A DNA stretch of 64,000 bases. It comes from Aquatica leii (Eukaryota; Arthropoda; Insecta; Coleoptera; Lampyridae). The translations under genes were made by a program, and so were the position numbers. Of the stretch, positions 57,863 to 64,000 are shown one piece after another. Position 1 is the first letter of the stretch, and each line of letters opens with the position of its first letter. The DNA is taken from NCBI GenBank assembly GCA_035610365.1, contig CM069436.1, positions 58,295,505 to 58,359,504 of the forward strand, read 5' to 3'. The notes beneath the pieces are model-generated. The model was not told the origin of the DNA. It did not search any database and worked only from the letters and a program-made list of their open reading frames with translations.

Positions 57863-58475
57863 CTCGCTACTCAGTCAAAAATAAAAAAACAAAAAAAAAC
57901 GATTAGTTGTCGGATAAGAACTTGAAGTCAAAAATGGATGTATCAATAAGACTAACTTCACAAGTATCGGAATCATACGAAACAATCGGAACAGAAAAAC
58001 TCTCGAATCATACATACAACAAACATTCTCAAACATCAATTTATGGAGCGCTCCTTTCAAGTAAAAACATACTAAGTGAGTCCTAAAGATACCATAACAA
58101 AAGAAAAACATAACAGATGATCGAATACTAACTTTCAAAAATATTTATCGTAAAGGAACTTTCGAAGCGTAACGAATAACAAAATAATTCAGATAAACAA
58201 ATAACCTTCAATACACGTTTTTCTTCTAACACTAGAATAGAACTGTACAAATAAAAATAACATTAACTTAAGATCACTATAGTCTGACATATTTGATAAT
58301 AGGCAATTTAAGGAGAGGGAACTTCTGAGCTTCACGGGATCCACTCATAATGTTATACACCCACAACTAAACAACTACCTAAAAATACAAATAGACAAAC
58401 ACAAACAATCGTTAAATCAACTTACTTAATATAAAAAGAACTTATTTACAGTGGACTATTAACTGTACAAAATAT
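57863..58475. other. Untranslated 3' region between integrase and the 3' LTR
   Basis: No env or other frame. The minus-strand sequence next to the LTR, gagtagcgag, is only a weak polypurine tract. A plus-strand purine run (aaggagagggaac, 58310-58322) is on the wrong strand for priming. Confidence 0.5.
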
Positions 58476-59411
58476 TTATTGTTCAGAAAAATCACAATAA
58501 TTTTCCTTCAAATCTTTAACATGGAAGTTTCCAAGGTTGTTACCGTTCATATCTTCCAATTGGTAAACCAACTGAGAGAGAATCTTAATAACTCTACATG
58601 GAATGTACTTAGGGGCGAGTTTTTTAGAAAAACCACGAGAAGCGTCGGACAACACAAAATTACGCTTCCATACAATATCACCAACAGAAAAGTTTATCGG
58701 ACGTTTACGTAGATTATAATATTTAGCATTATTTTCATATGCTTTATGAAGACGAACTTTCACCTCTTCATACAATTCAGGTAATTGGGCCAATTCACGG
58801 GACCAAAACAACTTTTTAGCGATTTCTAAGGGTTCATTGGGGTTCACAGGAGCGTAAAAATCACCAGTGGCAGGAACATGACGTCCGAAAACTAAAAATG
58901 CGGGAGAGACTCCAGTAGCATCATGACATGCCAGACGAATAGCTTGAGCAATGTCAAATATGTGCTTATCCCATTCACGATGAGAATCTTTAATATAAGA
59001 CGAAATAGCAGTAACGAGTACACGATTTACTCTTTCCGTAGGGTTTACTTGTGGATGATATCTCGCATTCATCCAAACTTTTTGAACTTTTTGGGAATCT
59101 AAAAATGTACGAAATTCTTTCGAAACGAATTGCGAACCATTATCGAACATAACAATTTGAGGAACACCAAATATCGAAAAAACTTGTTCTTTCAAAAACT
59201 TAATCATAGGCTTCGTAGTAGCCGTACGTAAAGGTTGAACTAAAACATGCTTAGTGAACCAATCTGTAACAACAAAAAGATACTGATTGCCTTTTTTAGA
59301 TCTAGGCAACGGTCCTAGAAGATCCATGCTAACTAGTTGGAAAGGGAAACTAATTATTTTTTCCTTACCCATCAGACCTGGACGACTAACATTTGTACTC
59401 TTTTGACTAGC
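58476..59411 (-). pseudogene. gypsy integrase core and C-terminal domain
   Basis: From the Met at 59372 the protein has 298 residues. The catalytic triad is visible: D17 (VSMDLLGPL), D77 (VMFDNGSQF) and E113 (VNPTERVNR), with exactly 35 residues between the last two (D,D-35-E). It goes on through ATGVSPAFLVFGRH (the conserved target-DNA-contact segment) to a C-terminal domain with INFSVGDIVWKRNFVLSDAS then LAPKYIPCRVIKILSQLVYQ (the GPY/F-like module). It ends CDFSEQ. The reading frame is continuous with the upstream zinc finger except for one TGA at 59412-59414, so the core alone is intact. Confidence 0.88.
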
Positions 59412-59830
59412 TCAAATTTTACATTTCCTAACGTATTTGCTAATAGTATGACGCATTTTAGGCCAATAATAAAATTCAGAAATTCGTAACAAAGTTTTGT
59501 TCACACCAAAATGTGCTGCTGTCGAATCATCATGACAACGTTGCAAAATTTGTTCTCTATTCACAGTAGGAACTACTAATTTCCAATCAGGTATATTAGA
59601 CTCTAAAGGATACACAGACGGTATGAATTTGTACAAATGATCACCTTCAACTTTAAAATAAGGGTACTCATCAGGGAAATTCTTAACTTTATCAATCATA
59701 TTCAAATACCACTCATCAGGACTAAATGAGTCTATATCAACAATCGAAACAGACGTAGATGACATAAACGACTTAACTTTATTTAACCAAACATTCCATT
59801 CTTCAGTAGACGTACGAATTTTATTTACTG
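59412..59830 (-). pseudogene. gypsy integrase N-terminal zinc-binding domain, ending in a premature stop
   Basis: The frame (open from 59996) contains PSVNKIRTSTEEWNVWLNKV, a linker with DEWYLNMIDKVKNFPDEYPY, then VNREQILQRCHDDSTAAHFG, VNKTLLRISEFYYWPKM and KYVRKCKI, then TGA. This is the H2C2 integrase finger: H of RCHDD, H of AAHFG, C of KCKI; the second Cys, expected immediately after CKI, is the stop codon (TGA in place of a TGY). The first 55 residues of the open frame overlap gag in another frame and are probably not used. The join between gag-like basic sequence and the pre-integrase linker marks where the PR-RT-RNase H region was lost. Confidence 0.82.
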
Positions 59831-61204
59831 ACGGAAAGTCTTTTTTTCTTTTGGCTGGTTGTGTTTGCTTTTTGGAGAAAAACTTTGATTGGTTGAACTT
59901 TTTGGTATCGCCCCGGATTTTGTATTGACGTAAACGGATCGACTTTGAGTTGGAACGATACCACTCAACTCGTTTTTTGGGTTGCAAGTAGGACAAGTAG
60001 TTCGATAATAATCCTTCTTACCACATCCAAAACAAAATATTGATGCCGGTTTTGAGCATTGTCTATGCATATGACCTTGATAACCACAGTTAAAGCATTT
60101 CTTAACATTCAAATCAGAATTATTCACAGATGACACAATATCAGACGAATTACGTAAACCAACATAAGCTAAGTCTGGTTCTAACAAAACTGAACGTTTC
60201 TGTGGAGGCGGATGGTATTTATCAATACGTGACTTGACATCTTGAACCTTACGACATAATTCTTTCAAACGATCCAAAGTGTCGACATCATGTAAACTAA
60301 CACGTTCGGAAAAATAAGGGTTCAAATTTCTTAAAATTTGATCAATAATTTCGGATTCAGAAGGTTGAGTTTCTAAACGACGATACAAGGCTTCAACTGA
60401 CATAATGTAAAAGAAAACATCTTCATGCGGACCTTGTGTTCTATTTCGAATTTCATTTAATAAATCATACTCGTAATTAGACGGAAGAAAATCTCTTTTC
60501 AAACACTTGACTAAATCAGACCAATTGCTAACTTTATGTTTAATACTACGGTACCATAACAAACCATTATCAGAAAATAAATCGTTGGCAGAAATGAATA
60601 ATTCTTGTTCAGAAACATGTCGAGATTCACAATAATCTTCAATTTTTTCTAAAAATGACATAACACTCTCTTTTCCTTTATTTCCAGAAAATTTTATACC
60701 CCATTTATAAACTGGTACTGACCTAACTGTAGATTGTTGTACATAAGAATTATTCGAAGGCATAGCGGACATATTAAGTTTACTTAAATCATTTTCAATT
60801 TGTGATTCGGAATGTTCAATAAGAAGACCTTGCAAAGTTAACAACTGCGTATTAAAATCATTTTTCTTCGAAATTTGTTCTTTACCAGAAGGTTTCAATA
60901 GATTAATTCTATTTTCTAAATGCAAAAGACGAGTATTAACACGAGTACAAACCAAAGAAGTAACTTTTTCAGAATTAAGCAAGTCCCAAAGATCAGTTAA
61001 AGATTCTTCTATTTGAGAAACATTCTTTTCGTAATCATCATAAGGTTGAATAAACGAAACAGAAGGTCCATTACGTTCCTTACGTAATTGTCCACGCAAT
61101 TGAGCTCTACGTAACATTTGAATATCCTGTGGTTGTAAACCACGACACAAGAATATATCAAAACAAAATGTTGAATTCGTACACAGAAAACAATTCAAAA
61201 TCAC
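59825..61204 (-). CDS. gypsy gag polyprotein with two zinc knuckles
   Basis: This open frame of 459 codons is uninterrupted. The natural start may be the Met at residue 30 (MLRRAQLRGQLRKERNGPSV) rather than the first Met, whose preceding residues are Cys/Phe-rich. Central capsid-type sequence: VYKWGIKFSGNKGKESVMSF then LEKIEDYCESRHVSEQELFI, LLWYRSIKHKVSNWSDLVKC and GPHEDVFFYIMSVEALYRRL, typical of Ty3/gypsy gag. Zinc knuckle 1, CFNCGYQGHMHRQC (residues 370-383), is CX2CX4HX4C. Knuckle 2, CFGCGKKDYYRTTC, has Tyr where the His should be. The basic tail ends ...KEKKTFRQ. Gag packages the RNA, so it could still form particles. Confidence 0.88.
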   Translation of the reverse strand: MILNCFLCTNSTFCFDIFLCRGLQPQDIQMLRRAQLRGQLRKERNGPSVSFIQPYDDYEKNVSQIEESLTDLWDLLNSEKVTSLVCTRVNTRLLHLENRINLLKPSGKEQISKKNDFNTQLLTLQGLLIEHSESQIENDLSKLNMSAMPSNNSYVQQSTVRSVPVYKWGIKFSGNKGKESVMSFLEKIEDYCESRHVSEQELFISANDLFSDNGLLWYRSIKHKVSNWSDLVKCLKRDFLPSNYEYDLLNEIRNRTQGPHEDVFFYIMSVEALYRRLETQPSESEIIDQILRNLNPYFSERVSLHDVDTLDRLKELCRKVQDVKSRIDKYHPPPQKRSVLLEPDLAYVGLRNSSDIVSSVNNSDLNVKKCFNCGYQGHMHRQCSKPASIFCFGCGKKDYYRTTCPTCNPKNELSGIVPTQSRSVYVNTKSGAIPKSSTNQSFSPKSKHNQPKEKKTFRQ

Positions 61205-61478
61205 AAACCCAATCGTACAACAATGTAGAAAACAAAATCAGAAGCAAAGTCAAGATCAATCATATCAAACGTATTAATCCGAATCGTTTCGTAACTTAAG
61301 TTAAATCGTATTTTACCTTCATCGAACAAGTGATAAACCTTACATAACACATTAACATAGTTATAAAACACAAAAATACAAACAAATCATAATACATAAA
61401 ACACAAAAATACAAACAAATCAAATCAAAATTTCAGTAACGTTAGAATTTTCTCTAGCCTCACACGATGGGTGCCATT
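61205..61478 (-). other. gypsy 5' leader with primer-binding site
   Basis: On the minus strand the 5' LTR ends ...gtcgttaca, followed two bases later by tggcacccatcgtgtgagg (61476-61458), which starts with the TGG complementary to a tRNA 3' CCA. The rest is an untranslated, AT-rich leader with tandem 'acacaaaaatacaaacaaat' (61370-61425, two copies). Confidence 0.7.
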
Positions 61479-62483
61479 TGTAACGACAATAAACTTACTT
61501 AACATAAACGCATAACAAAATAAATGAATTAATGCACCAGCCAGCTCACAAAAATATTTATTACAAACACATTATAAAAAAACAAACTACATAAGAACAA
61601 TGAGAATTTTCATATTTATTTAATTAGAGTCGTGGGAATTCTTACGTTACTTAAGATTAATAATTTTGATTTTGATAAATACAAAAGATTTTATAAGTTG
61701 GACGCCACAATATTTTTTTATATATGAATATGGTTAAATATTGAAACCAAAACAAAACTTAAAACTAATAATTACAGATTATCTACATACGTGTCATTGA
61801 AGGTTTTATAACTTACGAATTGCGCAGCTTCTTATTTAAGGTGTGGTCATGACTCATTGAATTGGTGCAATATGATGCAATTTCCATAAATCGTATCTTT
61901 CACGAAGATTTGATTGATATCTTGCCTTTGAATCGATAAAATTGATAATCGTAGATCGTAATTTCCATAATCGCAGACGTATAAAGATCGAAATCGTATT
62001 CATAAGACTTTCATACTCAAAAACATCGTATAAGAACGAAACCAAAAATCCGGAACAAAGAAAAAAACTAGAACGTAAATTGCGATGAATTATACAATTC
62101 GAGTCAAAACAAAAATGACTTACCCCTTCGAATTACGGGTTTTATTCTAATTTTCGTAAATACAACAAAATGCAAATGCTATTAACAAATGCGGTGCTAC
62201 GAACAAATGCGGGCTACAACGAACGCCAGCTTAAATAATTTTCACCATTGGGGCAAAAATTCACAAACACAAATTAAATAAGTGGTAATTCCACTTTTTG
62301 CAGCACGCAAAAAAATGTCTACTTCACCTCATCTCTAAACGTAAGATGTCTTCTTACTTAAGAAGAAGGCTCATAACGCATGTGCCATGCGCCAAATGCT
62401 TGCGCAAAAGAATTTACATAACAGTGAATACAAAAATGTTAACGAAAATCAGACGTATTCAAACGAAAAAAATGCACGTTACA
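61479..62483 (-). repeat. 5' LTR of the gypsy element
   Basis: 1005 bp; nearly identical to 56856-57862. Differences noticed: the T/A tract near 61713, gagtcaaa for gaatcaaa (62101), ctattaac for ctactaac, ttcacaa for ttaacaa, and a one-base A-run difference near 62063. Confidence 0.92.
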
Positions 62484-62487
62484 ATCT

Positions 62488-63414
62488 TTGGCTGCCTGTA
62501 TCACATTGACGTTGACATGGCTATCGTGCTTGTCTAAAAAAAGTACCACAGGTTCATCTTGATTGCATTTCACATGTTTAATAAAATGTCTAAGAGCCAA
62601 TAAAAAATTGCCTGAGGTCATCCATCCACTTTTGTGTGACAAACCGAGACTCCCAGGTGGCGCACCGTGAATCATGAAATCTTTAAAATTCACCCTAGGA
62701 AAGACGAAAGCTGGTGGAACTGTGTTCCCCGTAGCATTAACAAAACAACATAGGGTAATCAGCTGACCACACTCTGCCGAAGTCACTTGTCCAATTTGTT
62801 TAGCACCCTTTTTGCCAATGATTTAAGGAGGCTTGTGCACTGTTGTTAAGGACGTTTCATCACAGTTCCATATCAAATCAGCCCTAAACGTATGAGGAAG
62901 GTATAATGTCTTGACGTTAGAAGAAAAGTCTTCTACGTTCTTCTCGTTGAAGCTAGTAGAGCGGCTTAGGCTGGTAGCTTCAGGGGCACGAAGAGAAAGG
63001 GTGGGATTTCTGCGCATAAAACCGAATAATCATTCCTTTCCAGCTTCTTTGTTTTCTTCCCAGTTACGAGGTAATTCAAGTTTCAATGCGGCAGCATACC
63101 GGTAAGCAAGTTTCTTCACTTGTTTGGTGCTGAGACCATGATGCATTTTGGATGCAGTTTTTAAATATTCACAAACCATTTCTTATTGTTGCTTGCTGAA
63201 CACTTGCTTAACAGCTACATTGGGATTGTACTTATATTCAGCAATATTGTTTAATGGTTTTGACGCACTTACATGACGTGATAATGATGATTTTAGGATG
63301 TTAGACGCATTGGCAACACATCTAATGGAACTACCCTTCCTAACTTCTTCAATTTTTCAGTTGATTTTCAGTTTTTTGTTCTCTGTTGGTTTTACGCACC
63401 CAAATTCTACCCAT
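62488..63414 (-). pseudogene. pogo/Tigger transposase, N-terminal and central part
   Basis: Starts at the ATG at 63414-63412 (MGRIWVRKTNREQKTENQLK). Following blocks: EYLKTASKMHHGLSTKQVKK then LAYRYAAALKLELPRNWEEN (63180-63050), RRNPTLSLRAPEATSLSRST (CENP-B-type DNA-binding end), LIWNCDETSLTTVHKPP (first catalytic Asp, about 62860), then an in-frame stop at 62823-62825, GKKGAKQIGQVTSAECGQLI, and DEPVVLFLDKHDSHVNVNVI (second Asp in FLDKHDSH, about 62545). The frame stops where the gypsy LTR begins. In the N-terminal 200 bp there are shifts, so the copy is inactive even apart from the insertion. Confidence 0.8.
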
Positions 63415-63888
63415 TATGGAGACTGCAAAACAAAATGATTTGTTTAAACCTCCGTTTAAACTTACATTACACTAGCAGGTAGAATGGGACTGTCCCATTC
63501 CTACTGCATTTAAATTGTCCCATTCCTCCTGCACAGACCGTTCAAAAGTTTAAATTTCCCACAATTTTATTAGCGGCATTTTTGGTTTGCTAATCTACAT
63601 GCATATACAGGAGGCACAACAAACATACCTATGAAAATATACATGAACCTAATAACTGAACATATACGCCAACATCACATTTTTATGTTGAGCATCAATA
63701 CTTACTTTTTGATGGTAAAACAAAACACAATTAAATTTTTTCACTATAAGTAGCAGCACCACCATCAAAATAAGTGTGTGCAAAACACACTACTATGGCC
63801 ACTTGCAAGAACATCTAGTATGCAGAAAATTGTAGCAATCACGGATGTCCCATTCCATCAGCGTCTCATTCTTACCCACTCTTCCCTA

Positions 63889-64000
63889 CAGCAACGAAGT
63901 GTCGTGTTTCTTCATTTAGCTTCCATAGAGAAAGATCAGTATTAACTCTTAAATCCTGCATTTTAATTAAATTATCAGTTAATAAATCTTCTAAAATTTA
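63889..64000 (-). pseudogene. ZMYM1-like hAT relic, upstream part, cut by the window end
   Basis: The minus strand is open throughout and reads LLTDNLIKMQDLRVNTDLSL then WKLNEETRHFVA, directly abutting the right TA of the pogo element. It is collinear with the ZMYM1-like relic left of 56281, which resumes after the pogo insertion. The identification depends on this position; the piece alone is too short to be diagnostic. Confidence 0.45.

Larger units (their letters stand above)
56852..62487 (-). mobile_element. Ty3/gypsy LTR retrotransposon lacking protease, RT and RNase H
   Basis: Two direct LTRs of about 1 kb (56856-57862 and 61479-62483) enclose 3.6 kb. The flanking target duplication is atct (56852-56855 and 62484-62487). 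Order on the minus strand: 5' LTR (right), primer-binding site tggcacccatcgtgtgagg (61476-61458), gag, integrase zinc finger, integrase core, 3' LTR (left). The LTRs differ at only about ten places that I could find by eye, so the insertion is recent. There are only about 560 bp between the gag zinc knuckles and the integrase HHCC domain, far too few for a reverse transcriptase. Mobility must have depended on a complete relative. Confidence 0.9.
56281..63888 (-). mobile_element. pogo/Tigger-type transposon, split by a gypsy element
   Basis: The terminal inverted repeats ggggagagtgggtagc (56283 on) and, in reverse complement, gggaagagtgggtaag (from 63886) are flanked by TA (56281-56282 and 63887-63888), the target of pogo elements. 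The minus strand encodes the transposase. Near both ends are repeated gggaca motifs (tgtccc on the other strand): three copies of an about 25-bp unit at 56474-56545 and others at 63484-63525 and 63843-63856. Without the 5.6-kb gypsy insert and its duplication the element would be about 2.0 kb. Confidence 0.8.

Noticed and set aside
57232-57925. Open frames repeated at 61854-62537
   Set aside because: They lie in the two LTRs and are duplicated with them; no protein motif.
56852-62487. Endogenous retrovirus with an envelope gene
   Set aside because: No env-like frame lies between integrase and the 3' LTR; only gag and integrase are present, so it is classed as a retrotransposon.
1-64000. CRISPR array, bacterial operons, prophage or plasmid features
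   Set aside because: No regularly spaced repeats, no ribosome-binding-site-led gene strings; intron splice sites and insect transposons show eukaryotic nuclear DNA.

Overview
The window looks like nuclear DNA of an arthropod, most likely an insect. It is very AT-rich (about 70% by eye), has no bacterial gene organisation, and carries spliced exons plus insect-type transposons (piggyBac, P-element-like, Tc1/mariner, pogo, hAT, PIF/Harbinger, RTE LINE, Ty3/gypsy). I cannot assign an order.

The only host gene I can support is the cAMP-specific phosphodiesterase dunce (dnc, PDE4 family), on the + strand. One 183-nt exon (27338-27520) encodes the conserved lead-in to UCR1 (FDVENG...[21 protein letters not shown]). 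About 760 nt downstream a 33-nt in-phase microexon (28282-28314) adds RFKETESVLDRS. I found no other exon of the gene, so the window appears to consist of at least 27 kb of intron (or 5' flank) before these exons and at least 35 kb of intron after them. This gene is known for very large introns in flies.

The rest is a graveyard of mobile elements. Left part (1-27 kb): unknown coding-like relic (59-505), mariner-like transposase relic (1439-2010), N-terminal relic of a repetitive insect cysteine-rich family (3345-3880), RTE LINE tail (5100-5620), hammerhead-like motif (5963-6006), two inverted PIF/Harbinger copies (9.2-11.9 kb), a foldback element with a 12-bp target duplication (15424-15916), a P-element-like transposon with THAP domain (16807-19788), a piggyBac pseudogene (20.3-21.6 kb), and a second cysteine-rich relic carrying a solo LTR (23.1-24.6 kb).

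Middle (28-48 kb): possible LTR junction (30163), hAT pseudogene (30.9-32.9 kb), Tc1-like pseudogene split by a 738-bp terminal-inverted-repeat element, mariner pseudogene (36.3-37.0 kb), a MULE relic split by a second solo LTR (42.0-42.9 kb), a good hammerhead-like core (43612-43643), a 145-bp hairpin element with a 10-bp target duplication, and a Tc1 element with recognisable ends (45024-47128).

Right part (52-64 kb): a nested tower. A ZMYM1-like hAT relic (outermost, 54.4 kb to window end) received a solo LTR (54867-55785) and a pogo/Tigger element (56283-63886). The pogo element was then split by a young Ty3/gypsy element (56856-62483) with two almost identical 1-kb LTRs and a 4-bp target duplication. 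That gypsy element has gag and integrase but no protease, reverse transcriptase or RNase H, so it must have been mobilised in trans.
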